A stretch of 9,895 nt of DNA from CAUYXJ01 sp963577065 (GTDB lineage Bacteria; Chloroflexota; Dehalococcoidia; Tepidiformales; Tepidiformaceae): NCBI GenBank assembly GCA_963577065.1, contig CAUYXJ010000096.1:1-9895 (forward strand), in the 5' to 3' direction. Made by a program: the position numbers and the translations under genes. The notes under the pieces were generated by a model that saw only the letters and a program-made list of their open reading frames with translations, was not told where the DNA came from and made no database searches. Of this stretch, positions 1 through 7,138 are shown one piece after another. Position 1 is the stretch's first letter. Each line of letters begins with the position of its first letter.

Positions 1-1308
1 GCTGGTCCAGCCCCGCAGCCGTTCGACCCCCTCCACCATGCGGGGGGCAACTGCCTCGAAGAACGTGCGCTGCTGAGCGGTCGACCGCGGGGGTTCGCGC
101 CGGTATTCCGCGAGTGCGGCGGCCCCGTCGTAGGCCACGAAGGCGATGCGGAAGCGAAGGTCGCTCGGGTCGAGCAGCAGGCTCGAACCGGCGAGCACGC
201 CGAGATGCGTTGGGTGCGCGATCAGCGCCTCCATGACCGCGGCGCTGGTCGTGAGGCCGATCGCGCGCAGGGCCTCGCCGAGGCCGCTCAAGCCGGCGAC
301 GAGATAGAACCCGCCCTGGGGCGGATGCACGGTCACGCCGTCGATCGTCGCGAGGCGGCGGGAGACCTCGCTGGCCACGATCTCGCGGATCGCGCGCGTG
401 TCGTCGATATACCGATCGACGGCCGCGTCGTCGCGGAATGCCGCGACCGCGGCGTGCTGGGTCGGCGTGCTCGTATTGGCGTAGGTCGCCGCGCCGATCT
501 TCCGAAACGCGAGGCGTGGCTCTTCGGTGCAGGTGGTCGGCAGGACAACGACGCCCATACGGTAGCCGCCGGCGCCCGCGAACTTCGACAAGCCGCTGAC
601 GACGAAGGTCCCTTCGGGATAGACCCGGGCTATCGATTCGAACTGGGCCTGGTCGAAGGTCGAGAGGGCGTAGATCTCGTCGGAGAGCACGACGATGTCG
701 CGTTCCCGGCAGACCGCCGCCAACGCGTCCAGCTCGCTGCGGCCGTAGAGGGCGCCCGTGGGGTTGTTGGGGCTGTTCAGGATCAGGAGCTTCTGCCCCG
801 CCCCCGCTTGTTCAGCCGCGCGTTCGAGGGCGGCTGTATCGAGCTTGTAATCCTCCGCAGCCGCGAGCTCAGTGCGCACGATCGGCTTCCCGAAGAGCTG
901 GGCGAGGGGGGCGTAGCCAACCCAGGCCGGTGTGGGAACGATGAGCGGCCCTTCGAGCATGGCCATCGCCATGAGGAGAGCGAACTTCGCTCCCGGGGTG
1001 ACCACGAACCGCTCGGGCCCGATCGTTTGCGCAAAGTGCCGCTCCCAGAAGCCCGCGAGCTCCGCGCGAAGCGGGTCGATGCCGAGCGCAGAGCCGTACT
1101 CGCTCCGATCAGCGGCCGCGGCGAGGGCGGCGGCGACGGACTCGGGCACCGGGAACGGCGACTGCCCCAAAGCGAACGTCACGTAGTCGAAGCTGCAGCC
1201 GTGCTCGCGGCAGCGCGCCCGGTGCGCGGCCACCATCAGGCCGATCGCGAGATTCTCGGGCATCTCGATCTCGGCGATTCGAGGGTTCATCCGGAGCTCA
1301 GTGATCAT
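1..1308 (-). CDS. Class I/II PLP-dependent aminotransferase (3' end beyond window)
   Basis: This is a fold-type I aminotransferase that moves an amino group between an amino acid and a 2-oxo acid, probably in the cytoplasm. The frame stays open from the ATG at 1306-1308 to the window edge (436 codons, no stop), so only a few C-terminal residues should be missing. Visible motifs are NSPNNPTG at residues 178-185, DEIY at 210-213 (the Asp pairs with the pyridine nitrogen and the Tyr with the PLP oxygen), SGLSK with the Schiff-base lysine at K242, GYRMG just after it, and LRFRIAF with the likely carboxylate-binding arginine at R387. The start is chosen because GGGAG lies 6 nt upstream; ATG at codon 7 is an alternative. 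The motifs resemble the aspartate/aromatic aminotransferase group, but the substrate cannot be read from sequence. It is divergent from the Rieske-glutamate synthase fusion. A long plus-strand frame over it (205-1566) is an antisense shadow. Confidence 0.93.
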   Translation of the reverse strand, partial: MITELRMNPRIAEIEMPENLAIGLMVAAHRARCREHGCSFDYVTFALGQSPFPVPESVAAALAAAADRSEYGSALGIDPLRAELAGFWERHFAQTIGPERFVVTPGAKFALLMAMAMLEGPLIVPTPAWVGYAPLAQLFGKPIVRTELAAAEDYKLDTAALERAAEQAGAGQKLLILNSPNNPTGALYGRSELDALAAVCRERDIVVLSDEIYALSTFDQAQFESIARVYPEGTFVVSGLSKFAGAGGYRMGVVVLPTTCTEEPRLAFRKIGAATYANTSTPTQHAAVAAFRDDAAVDRYIDDTRAIREIVASEVSRRLATIDGVTVHPPQGGFYLVAGLSGLGEALRAIGLTTSAAVMEALIAHPTHLGVLAGSSLLLDPSDLRFRIAFVAYDGAAALAEYRREPPRSTAQQRTFFEAVAPRMVEGVERLRGWTS

Positions 1309-1468
1309 GACCGCTCCCGCTGCTCGGCTGTCGCGTGCAGAGAGAACCTCGCAGGCGCTAGGGGGCGACATCGGTGGGCCTCGTCACCATCGGGAGCGGC
1401 TGCGATCCCCTCTCATGGGCTAGTCTGCCATTCCAGCCTCGCGACAGCGCTGGCGGCCCGGAGGAAGT
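1309..1468. promoter_or_regulatory. Divergent intergenic region with candidate promoter and RBS
   Basis: This 160-bp gap lies between two divergent starts and so should hold both promoters. On the plus strand a TAGTCT box at 1421-1426 fits TAnnnT and lies about 43 nt before the ATG at 1469. I see no clear -35 hexamer. GGAGGA at 1460-1465 is a strong ribosome binding site, though unusually close (3 nt) to that ATG. On the minus strand GGGAG precedes the aminotransferase ATG, but no obvious -10 box is visible. Confidence 0.35.
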
Positions 1469-3034
1469 ATGGCTCGTTGGATCCCATTGCCCGAGGCGCA
1501 ATCGCTCGCCGTCGACGCCTCGACCGTGGTCATCGTCAATGGCACGGATGTCGCCCTCTGCCGTGACGCGACCGGCTTCTACGCGCTCTCCAACCGTTGT
1601 CCCCACCGCCAGGGCCAGATTGGCGACGGCCGCGTCGCCAACGGTCGCGTCCACTGCCCCTTGCACGACTGGGACTTCGATCTGCGCACCGGCATTTCGC
1701 CCTACAACCCGCACGACCGCCTCGACTGCTACCCCGTGCGCGAGGTCGAGGGCATCGTCGAGGTCGATGCGGACATGGTGCCGGACACGCCCTCCACCGG
1801 TTTCCTCCAGGACTACCAGGGCCGCTACCGGCGATTCGTCGAAGATGTCGAGAGCGAATTCGAGACGCTGCAGGGCTTCGCGCGCTATGGCCGGGGCGCC
1901 GTCGAAGCGATGCGCACGACGCGGGCCGTGCCGAACTTCGAGCCGATCCAGTTCCGGCCGGGTCAGCTCGCCTCGCCGCCGCTCCTCGATAGCGAGCCGA
2001 TCACCCTCGGCGTGACGCTCGGAGCGAAGTCGAAGCACCCCATCAATCTCGCCCTCCCGGTGCTCATCTCGCACATGTCCTTCGGTGCGCTTTCGCGCGA
2101 GGCGAAGGTGGCGCTAGCGACCGCCAGCCGCGAAGCCGGGATTGCGATCTGCTCGGGCGAGGGCGGCATGCACCCCGACGAGCGGGCTGCGGCCGGGACC
2201 TACATCTTCGAGATGGCCTCGGGCTACTTCGGTTGGAACGAGGAGAACATCCGCAAAGCCGACGCGATCGAGATCAAGATCGGGCAGGCGGCCAAGGCCG
2301 GCGCCGGTGGCCTTCTGCCCGGCGAGAAGGTCACCCCCCGAGATCGCGGCCGTGCGGGGCATCGAGCCGGGCGAGACCGCTCACTCACCGGCTCGCTTCA
2401 CCGATATCGAAACCGCTCGCGATCTCGCCCGGCGGGTCGCCGAGATCCGCCGCATGACCGACGGCCGCCCCGTCGGGATCAAGTTCGCCGCCTCGCACGT
2501 CGAGGACGACCTCGAAGCGGCGATGGAGGCGGAGCCCGACTGGATCACGATCGACGGGCGTCCGGGTGGGACCGGGGCGGCGCCGGTGCATCTCAAGGAT
2601 CACGTTGGCCTGCCCACCGTCTACGCCGTCGACCGTGCGCGCCGTTACTTCGATCGCTACCGGGTCCGTGATACCGACCTGATCATTACCGGCGGGCTGC
2701 GCACGCCTGCGGATTTCGCCAAGGCCATTGCGATGGGCGCGGACGCGGTAGCGATCGCGAGCTCCGCGATGATGGCGATCGGCTGCCAGCAGTACCGCGC
2801 CTGCCACACCGGCAACTGCCCCGTCGGGATCGCGACTCAGCGGGAGGTCTCCGTGCCCGCTTCGAGATGGAGCCGGCGACGACCATGGCTGCAAGCTACT
2901 TCTCCGTGGTCCGCGACCAGCTCGCCGACTACTGCCGGGTGCTCGGCAAGCGCGACATCCGCACGCTTTCGGTGACCGATCTGATCACGACCGATAGCGA
3001 GATCTCGGCCCACACGGGCGTCGAGCACGCGTAG
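1469..3034 (+). pseudogene. Rieske [2Fe-2S]-glutamate synthase (FMN) domain fusion, two frameshifts
   Basis: Reading through two frameshifts gives a 521-aa protein. Residues 1-105 form a Rieske domain with C44-x-H46 and C63-x-x-H66. Residues about 140-510 match the FMN-binding domain of glutamate synthase: SFGALSREA, CSGEGGMHP, KIGQAAKAGAGG, ITIDGRPGGTG, GGLRTPADF, and a cysteine set C439-x5-C445-x4-C450 followed by PVGIATQ, like the [3Fe-4S] ligands of GOGAT. No glutaminase domain is present. The first break is a run of six C at 2334-2339, where five C would give VTPEIAAVRG. The second is a missing base near 2846-2848, after which LRARFEMEP resumes in the original frame to the stop at 3032-3034. 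As written, translation ends at 2671 after 400 residues. The Rieske centre may deliver electrons to the FMN in place of GltD; that is inference. Whether the breaks are real or sequence errors is open. Confidence 0.85.
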
Positions 3035-3073
3035 CGCGCCGCGCGCTTGCCGCGCAGGGTTGGCTGGCGGGCG

Positions 3074-3115
3074 TAGGCTGCCCGCATCCGGCGCCCGAGC
3101 GCCGTAATGGGAGGA
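3074..3115 (+). promoter_or_regulatory. Candidate -10 box and RBS for the SDR gene
   Basis: TAGGCT at 3074-3079 fits TAnnnT and lies in the 87-bp gap after the previous stop. A TTGCCG at 3047-3052 is 21 nt upstream, too far for a standard -35. GGGAGGA at 3109-3115 is a good ribosome binding site 6 nt before ATG 3122. It decides against the in-frame ATG at 3107, which has no such site. Confidence 0.35.
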
Positions 3116-3121
3116 CCAGCG

Positions 3122-3928
3122 ATGGCAGGAGCACTCGAGGGCAAGGTTTCGATCATCACCGGTGGTGGGTCGGGGATGGGGCGCTCGACCGCCCTGATGT
3201 TCGCACGGGAGGGGGCGGCCATCGCGGTCGCAGACGTGAACGACGAGGGTGGCGAGGCGACCGCCGCGCAAATCGAGGATCTCGGCGGCCAGGCGAAGTT
3301 CGTTCACACCGATACCTCGGAGGAGGCCGCCGTCGTTTCTCTCGTGGCCGAGACCGCGACGACCTTCGGCCGCGTCGACTCGATGGTGACCGCCGCGGGG
3401 ATCTCGTATGCGAACTACGTCGAGGGCGACAAAGAGACCGATCCGTTCTTGAACCCGTCGGCCGGCAGCATCCTGACCAAGCCCACGGAGCGCTGGCAGA
3501 AGGTGCTCGACGTCAACCTCACGGGCGTGATGGTCTGCTGCCGCGAGGCCGCGAAGCAGATGATCGCCGAGGAGCACGGCGGCACGATCGTCAACTTCTC
3601 CTCGATCGCGGCCTACGCGCCCTCGCCCAGCATCGCCGACTACTGCGTCTCCAAGGTCGGCGTGATCATGCTCACGCGCTGTCTCGCTGCGGAGCTGGGC
3701 CCGCATGATATCCGCGTGAACGCGGTCGCCCCCGGCCCCATCGAGACGGCCATGACCGAGTCGTTGCGGAGCAGTGGCGCCCTGCAGCTCCAGGGCGGCT
3801 CCCTTCCGCTGGGGCGCATGGCGAAGCCCGAGGAGGTCTCGAACGCGATCCTCTTCCTCAGCAGCGACCAGTCGAGCTACGTGACGGGCAAGACGCTTGG
3901 CGTCGACGGTGGCACGAACACCGTCTGA
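3122..3928 (+). CDS. Short-chain dehydrogenase/reductase (SDR), classical type
   Basis: This NAD(P)-dependent oxidoreductase of 268 aa acts on an unknown alcohol or ketone. The Rossmann dinucleotide motif is TGGGSGMG at residues 13-20. D38 at the end of the second strand favours NAD(H) over NADP(H). The catalytic set is N132 (in DVNLTG), S161 (in NFSSIAAY), Y174 and K178 (YCVSK); VNAVAPGPIETAM follows, and the end is VTGKTLGVDGGTNTV. The stretch 99-122, before the helix carrying N132, is longer than in typical FabG-like members and could shape the substrate pocket. The gene is intact, unlike its neighbours on both sides. It lies 87 nt after the Rieske fusion on the same strand, so a shared operon is possible. 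SDRs of this kind are often called 3-oxoacyl-ACP reductase, which is not supported here. Confidence 0.95.
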   Translation: MAGALEGKVSIITGGGSGMGRSTALMFAREGAAIAVADVNDEGGEATAAQIEDLGGQAKFVHTDTSEEAAVVSLVAETATTFGRVDSMVTAAGISYANYVEGDKETDPFLNPSAGSILTKPTERWQKVLDVNLTGVMVCCREAAKQMIAEEHGGTIVNFSSIAAYAPSPSIADYCVSKVGVIMLTRCLAAELGPHDIRVNAVAPGPIETAMTESLRSSGALQLQGGSLPLGRMAKPEEVSNAILFLSSDQSSYVTGKTLGVDGGTNTV

Positions 3929-4015
3929 CTCCAGATTGCGGGCGGAGGGCCCCGCTCAGCGGTGCGGTGCGGTTCGAAATCAAGCAACTGAGCGGCTCAA
4001 AGGCAAGGCTAGATA
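3929..4015. terminator. Gap between convergent genes, weak hairpin
   Basis: This 87-bp gap separates the end of the SDR gene (plus) from the end of the 150-aa gene (minus). GCGGG at 3938-3942 can pair with CCCGC at 3951-3955 around an 8-nt loop. A second inverted repeat, GCTCAG (3954-3959) with CTGAGC (3988-3993), overlaps it. There is no T-tract, so termination is only a guess. Confidence 0.25.
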
Positions 4016-4468
4016 TCAGAGTTCCTGGATCGGGCGCGATTGGGACTCGCCTTCGGCCACGATCTCGTCGATCGCGAGGAGCGCTTCGAGCGTGTCCTGA
4101 ACACGCAGAGGCACGGCGAACTCGCGGGGGATCAGCGGCCGGTTGATCGCGGCGAAGAAGAACTCGCGGGCGCGCTTGGGCACGTCCCGCTCCGTCAGCA
4201 GCAGCAGGCCGTAGTTCGCCTGCCGTACGAGCCGGTCGGCGACCTGCTCGTGGGGTGGCCCGGGGGGCTGGGGCGAGCCGTCGTCGAGGGCGAGCGCGAT
4301 CGGCCGGCCGGTCTCGTGGAACGGCCCCTCCCCCGCGTAGGAGATGTCCATGTAGACGATGCTGTGTCCGTCGGCGTTGGCCTTGGTCCGGAGCTCGCTC
4401 GCCCGTTCGAAGTGGCCTCGCATCGCAGCCTCCCAGCGGCGCGGCGCAGAAGCGTCCACCGCCGCCAT
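4016..4468 (-). CDS. Hypothetical protein, 150 aa
   Basis: I do not recognise this family. The protein is probably soluble, with no signal peptide or membrane segment. Its middle (about residues 33-60) contains HSIVYMDISY and GRPIALALDDG, followed by a proline-rich stretch QPPGPPHE. The second half contains ANYGLLLLTERD and REFFFAAINRP, then an amphipathic, acidic C-terminal part. The ATG is chosen because GGAG stands about 4 nt upstream in the 9-nt gap after the GNAT stop, which points to translational coupling. The frame is intact and its composition matches the neighbours, so I take it as real despite overlapping frames on both strands. Confidence 0.68.
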   Translation of the reverse strand: MAAVDASAPRRWEAAMRGHFERASELRTKANADGHSIVYMDISYAGEGPFHETGRPIALALDDGSPQPPGPPHEQVADRLVRQANYGLLLLTERDVPKRAREFFFAAINRPLIPREFAVPLRVQDTLEALLAIDEIVAEGESQSRPIQEL

Positions 4469-4477
4469 CGTACTCCG

Positions 4478-4928
4478 CTAGAGGAGCTGCTCGAGTTCGA
4501 TTTCGTCACGAATGGGGATGCCGTGGTTCCCGATGTCGCGGATCTCGGGCTTGAGCGTGCGTCGACGTTGTCGTCGGTGGCCACAAGCCAGAGGCGGCTC
4601 CAGCCGGCGGCCCGAGCATGCCTGCGAACGGCATCGAGGAGCATGGTGCCGAGACCTCGCCACTGTTCGGCGACGTGCAGCGTCACGATTTTCGCAGTGA
4701 GCACCTTCGACGAGGGAGGTCACGAGGCCGAGATGGCGGGCGTCTTCCAGAACGGCGAAGCCCGGGAGCGTGTGGGCCTGGGTCACCGGCCCGTGCGAGA
4801 TCTGTTTGGCCGAGCCTGCGTGACTCTCAAGGGAAGCACTGCGCCCAGGGTCGATCGCCCACCCTGAGGGCCCTGACGACTGGCTGATCAAGTCCCCGCC
4901 CGGGTTGCTCGCAGCGCTCATCGTTCAC
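4478..4928 (-). pseudogene. GNAT family N-acetyltransferase, broken by three lesions
   Basis: Joining three frames recovers a GNAT-fold acetyl-CoA transferase. From GTG 4926-4928 one frame reads PVVRALRVGDRPWAQCF. After removing one base at GGG 4831-4833 it continues LESHAGSAKQISHG, LPGFAVLEDARHLGLVTS and VEGAHCE. After removing one base at TTTT 4689-4692 it continues IVTLHVAEQWRGLGTMLLDA (acetyl-CoA motif A, RGLGT) and RLWLVATDDNVDAR. At about 4552-4562 the frame changes again to LKPEIRDIGNHGIPIRDEIE and the stop. From memory of the family, DN-DA is normally followed by about two dozen residues (an R/FYQRRGF-type segment) before LKPEI; these are absent, so the third lesion looks like a deletion rather than a single-base slip. 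The start is uncertain: the GTG has no good RBS, and an ATG at 4921 is in another frame. The acceptor substrate is unknown. Confidence 0.8.
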
Positions 4929-5060
4929 CTGGGCGCTCGAGGGTCACTCCTGCGGGGAACGTAGGCGCCGGCGCGAACCGGGGCAAGGGAGACCACGCCC
5001 GGCGCGCTCGAAATCCCTCTGGAGCCGCGCCCGCCGCTCGTGCTAGGCTCGATTCGGCGT
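4929..5060 (+). promoter_or_regulatory. tRNA promoter region with extended -10
   Basis: This 132-bp gap lies between the minus-strand GNAT and the tRNA gene. TGC followed by TAGGCT at 5044-5049 makes an extended -10 element (TGnTAnnnT) ending 11 nt before the tRNA 5' end, which suits a short pre-tRNA leader. No -35 is evident. On the minus strand, TACGTT near 4955-4960 is a weak candidate for the GNAT gene. Confidence 0.45.
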
Positions 5061-5134
5061 TGGGGACTCGTCTAATGGTAGGACAGCGGGTTCTGGACTC
5101 GTATGTGGGGGTTCGACTCCTCCGTCCCCAGCCA
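5061..5134 (+). tRNA. tRNA-Gln (anticodon CUG), CCA encoded
   Basis: This is a full cloverleaf of 74 nt. The acceptor stem TGGGGAC pairs with GTCCCCA in seven pairs, followed by discriminator G and an encoded CCA. The D arm is GTCT/GGAC with one G-U pair. The anticodon arm GCGGG/CTCGT encloses TTCTGGA, placing CTG at 5093-5095, which reads CAG (Gln). The variable loop is ATGT. The T arm is GGGGG/CCTCC around TTCGACT. The U1-A72 pair and overall pattern fit bacterial tRNA-Gln. Two G-U pairs in the anticodon stem and one in the T stem make the fold slightly weak but acceptable. Confidence 0.96.
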
Positions 5135-5156
5135 ACCGCTCTTTCCCGCCACGGTT

Positions 5157-5172
5157 CCAGCCCACGCGCTGG
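5157..5172. terminator. Hairpin between convergent tRNA and metalloprotease genes
   Basis: CCAGC at 5157-5161 pairs with GCTGG at 5168-5172 around a 6-nt loop. It directly abuts the stop codon of the minus-strand gene and lies 22 nt past the tRNA CCA. The stem is short and no T-tract follows on either strand, so a bidirectional terminator is only possible. Confidence 0.3.
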
Positions 5173-6432
5173 TCACGGATCGACGACGCTCTCCGGGTCG
5201 ACGCCGAGACGGACGAGCGTCGCGTCGACATCCTCGATGCTCCGCACCTCGCGCATCAATGCCAGGAACAGGCCGACATCGAGCGTTTCCTCCCAGACGC
5301 GCGCGACCTTCGGCCCGATCGGGTCCGACGATTGGGGACGGTCGGCGTAGGAGCCGTAGAAGGCGAAGTAGGCCTGGTTGATCTTGCGGATGAAGATTCC
5401 GTTTTCGGCGAGGTAGCGGCGGCGCTCCTCCATCAGCGCTTCGGCCTCGCCGGTACGCCCGTCCTCGAGGAGCGCGTCCACCCCGAGCCGGAGTGTGCGC
5501 ATCTCGGCGTTGAAGTCGATCGCGGGGCGCTCGCCCGCGGGCCCGCGCCCGTCCGCGCCCTGGGCGAATTCGACGGGGTGGAGCGCGCGGGCGATGCGGG
5601 CGATCTCGCGGCCGGCGATGTTCGCCGTGGTCTCGTTCAGGGTCGTGCCATCACCCCGCCCAAACGCGGCGCCGAGCGGGTAGAAGGCGAGGTAGTGGTG
5701 CACCCACTCGTGCGCCGAGGTGGCGAGAATCGAGTCGTAGGACCTGTCCTCGCGCACGATCGCCGGGTAGGCGGCGAGCCCGCCGATGGAGACGACGAGC
5801 GAGACCGTATCCTCATCGTTGATATCTCCCTCGATGGCCTCGATCTCGGCCAGGCTGAGGTCGGTCTTGAGGAGGGTGTCTCCAGCGCGGCGAATCTCGT
5901 CCCGGGGCGAGCGCACGAGCAGGCGGGGTGGGCTCGTGAGCTCGATGTCGACTGGCGGCCAAACCACTTCGTAGCCGGTGAAGAGGGGCAGGGAGCGCTC
6001 CAGGCCGGCCTCCTCTAAGGCGTCCGTCAGGTAGCCCTCCACGATTCGCTCGACATCGTTTTCGAAGGTCGCGCGCTCGTTCGCGAGCACCTCGAGGAGG
6101 GCGGCATCCGGATCCGGAGAGCCGAGTTCGGCGCGCAGCTGGCTTGTGAGCGCGAAGTAGGTCGTGAGGACGTCTGACTCCTCGCCTGGGTTCAGGTCCG
6201 CCCCCACACCCAGAAGGCTGAACGTGCTCGAGATGAGATTGTTCGTCTCCCACCGCCAGAGCTCGTATTCGTAGCGAGCGAGGGGCCCCTGGTTCCAGAA
6301 GAGGGTGAGCAGGATCCCGAAGGTGATCCCGAAGACGCCGGCCGCGGTGAGCACGAGGAGGTAGAACCGCGGCCGCCAGGGGTGCAACTCCGCAGCGCCG
6401 GCGTCGATCCCCTCGAGGTGCAGCGCCTTCAT
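5173..6432 (-). CDS. Membrane-anchored putative zinc metalloprotease (HExxH), 419 aa
   Basis: A single hydrophobic segment at about residues 23-46, after a short charged N-terminus, should anchor the protein in the inner membrane with most of it outside the cytoplasm. The zinc site is H241-E-W-V-H245, followed 22 residues later by E267 in NETTANIAGRE. This HExxH plus downstream Glu pattern is that of gluzincins such as thermolysin and M1 peptidases, although overall similarity to those families is not apparent. The region before the site (about 80-230) is acidic and probably helical; the region after it contains helices with FIRKINQAYFAFYGSYAD. The substrate is unknown. The ATG at 6430-6432 lies 6 nt after a TAGACT box with no Shine-Dalgarno. 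It is divergent from the RDD gene and convergent with the tRNA. Confidence 0.85.
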   Translation of the reverse strand: MKALHLEGIDAGAAELHPWRPRFYLLVLTAAGVFGITFGILLTLFWNQGPLARYEYELWRWETNNLISSTFSLLGVGADLNPGEESDVLTTYFALTSQLRAELGSPDPDAALLEVLANERATFENDVERIVEGYLTDALEEAGLERSLPLFTGYEVVWPPVDIELTSPPRLLVRSPRDEIRRAGDTLLKTDLSLAEIEAIEGDINDEDTVSLVVSIGGLAAYPAIVREDRSYDSILATSAHEWVHHYLAFYPLGAAFGRGDGTTLNETTANIAGREIARIARALHPVEFAQGADGRGPAGERPAIDFNAEMRTLRLGVDALLEDGRTGEAEALMEERRRYLAENGIFIRKINQAYFAFYGSYADRPQSSDPIGPKVARVWEETLDVGLFLALMREVRSIEDVDATLVRLGVDPESVVDP

Positions 6433-6444
6433 TCGTCCAGTCTA
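6433..6444 (-). promoter_or_regulatory. TAGACT -10 box, leaderless configuration
   Basis: Read on the minus strand, TAGACT (6444-6439) is followed by GGACGA and then the ATG. A transcription start about 7 nt after the -10 would fall on the start codon itself. No -35 of the TTGACA type is seen at 16-18 nt. Confidence 0.5.
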
Positions 6445-6521
6445 GGCACGCTCCTTCGAAGCCGCCGTTAAGCGCAGGTGCTGCGGCCGCCGCTCCGGGC
6501 GCCGCTTGCGAACTGCGGCGA

Positions 6522-6538
6522 TACACTATCCAGCGAGG
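6522..6538 (+). promoter_or_regulatory. Candidate -10 and RBS for the RDD gene
   Basis: TACACT at 6522-6527 fits TAnnnT, and GCGAGG at about 6533-6538 could act as a weak ribosome binding site roughly 10 nt before ATG 6549. The divergent gap 6433-6548 otherwise shows nothing clear. Confidence 0.3.
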
Positions 6539-6548
6539 TCCAGCGCGC

Positions 6549-7127
6549 ATGGCAGCAAGCTCCGCAGCAGCCCCGCGAGCAACGACCGCGCGCCCCCTCC
6601 CCCGCCTGCTCTACGCCTCCTTCGAGGCGCGTGTCGCGGCCGCGGCAATCGACGCGCTCGTGCTCTTCATCATCGCCGCGCTGCTCATCATTGCGGGTGC
6701 CCTCAACATTCTCATCTCGTCCGACTTCGAGCGCGTGAATGCCTCGGGAACCTCCATCAACCTGTTCTGGGCGATGGTGGGTGCGACCCCGCCTGCCTTC
6801 CTGCTGTACTTTTTCGCCGGGATGGCGGTGTGGGGCCAGACGGCCGGCGCCGCGGTGATGCGCGTCATGATCGTGCGTTCCGACGGTCGCCCCCTCGGCG
6901 TCTTCGGGGCGCTCGCGCGCGTGATCGCGATGCTGCTCTACGTGCTCCTGATCGGGCTCGGTGCGGTGGGCGCCTACGCCCTCCGCGACGATCCCGCACT
7001 GGCGGCCCTCGCCCTGGGCTTGAGCTTGGTCGTTTCGGTGGCCGGCATCCTCTGGGCGGCGGTCGATTCGCATCGCCGCACGCTCCACGATCGGCTCGCC
7101 GGAACGATCGTCGTCCAGGCCGGCTGA
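6549..7127 (+). CDS. RDD family integral membrane protein
   Basis: This 192-aa protein belongs to the RDD family, small multi-helix membrane proteins whose role is mostly unknown; some members have been linked to ion transport. Family marks are ASFEARVAAAAID (R28, D35) at the start of helix 1, GQTAGAAVMRVMIV with DGRPLG at about 96-117, and RRTLHDRLAGTIVV at 176-189 with H180-D181. Predicted membrane segments are about 36-56, 72-94, 120-146 and 153-172. The first Arg-Asp pair is spaced as in RDD proteins, although only one Asp is present. The next gene starts 11 nt after the stop, so the two are probably co-transcribed and may work together in the membrane. Confidence 0.88.
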   Translation: MAASSAAAPRATTARPLPRLLYASFEARVAAAAIDALVLFIIAALLIIAGALNILISSDFERVNASGTSINLFWAMVGATPPAFLLYFFAGMAVWGQTAGAAVMRVMIVRSDGRPLGVFGALARVIAMLLYVLLIGLGAVGAYALRDDPALAALALGLSLVVSVAGILWAAVDSHRRTLHDRLAGTIVVQAG

Positions 7128-7138
7128 GGGGTGGCCGG

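Noticed and set aside
205..1566. 453-aa plus-strand open frame over the left end
   Set aside because: It is codon-aligned antisense to the aminotransferase, which carries all family motifs. The plus frame gives Arg/Gly/Ala-rich sequence without recognisable domains, typical of GC-rich shadow frames.
1358..2074. 238-aa minus-strand open frame across the aminotransferase-Rieske gap
   Set aside because: It is antisense to the Rieske domain with its CxH/CxxH site, has low-complexity composition and no motif.
2334..2339. Programmed frameshift at the C6 run
   Set aside because: A second opposite shift about 510 bp later would also be needed, and C6 is not a known strong slippery site. Sequence error or decay explains both more simply.
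2837..3706. 289-aa minus-strand open frame over the SDR gene
   Set aside because: The SDR on the plus strand has the complete catalytic set, and the minus frame reads as arginine-rich shadow sequence.
3961..3973. GGTGC GGTGC GGT short tandem repeat
   Set aside because: Two and a half copies of a 5-mer in GC-rich DNA are expected by chance and nothing else marks a repeat element.
4040..4867. 275-aa plus-strand open frame over the GNAT region
   Set aside because: It tempts because GNAT is broken, but GNAT motifs (RGLGT, TDDNVDA, HGIPIRDEIE) are unmistakable on the minus strand and the plus frame shows none.
6506..7138. Extension of the 318-aa membrane protein back to 6506 (529 aa)
   Set aside because: The added part overlaps the RDD gene entirely in another frame and is Arg-rich with no domain. 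ATG 7139 has a purine-rich site and natural spacing.
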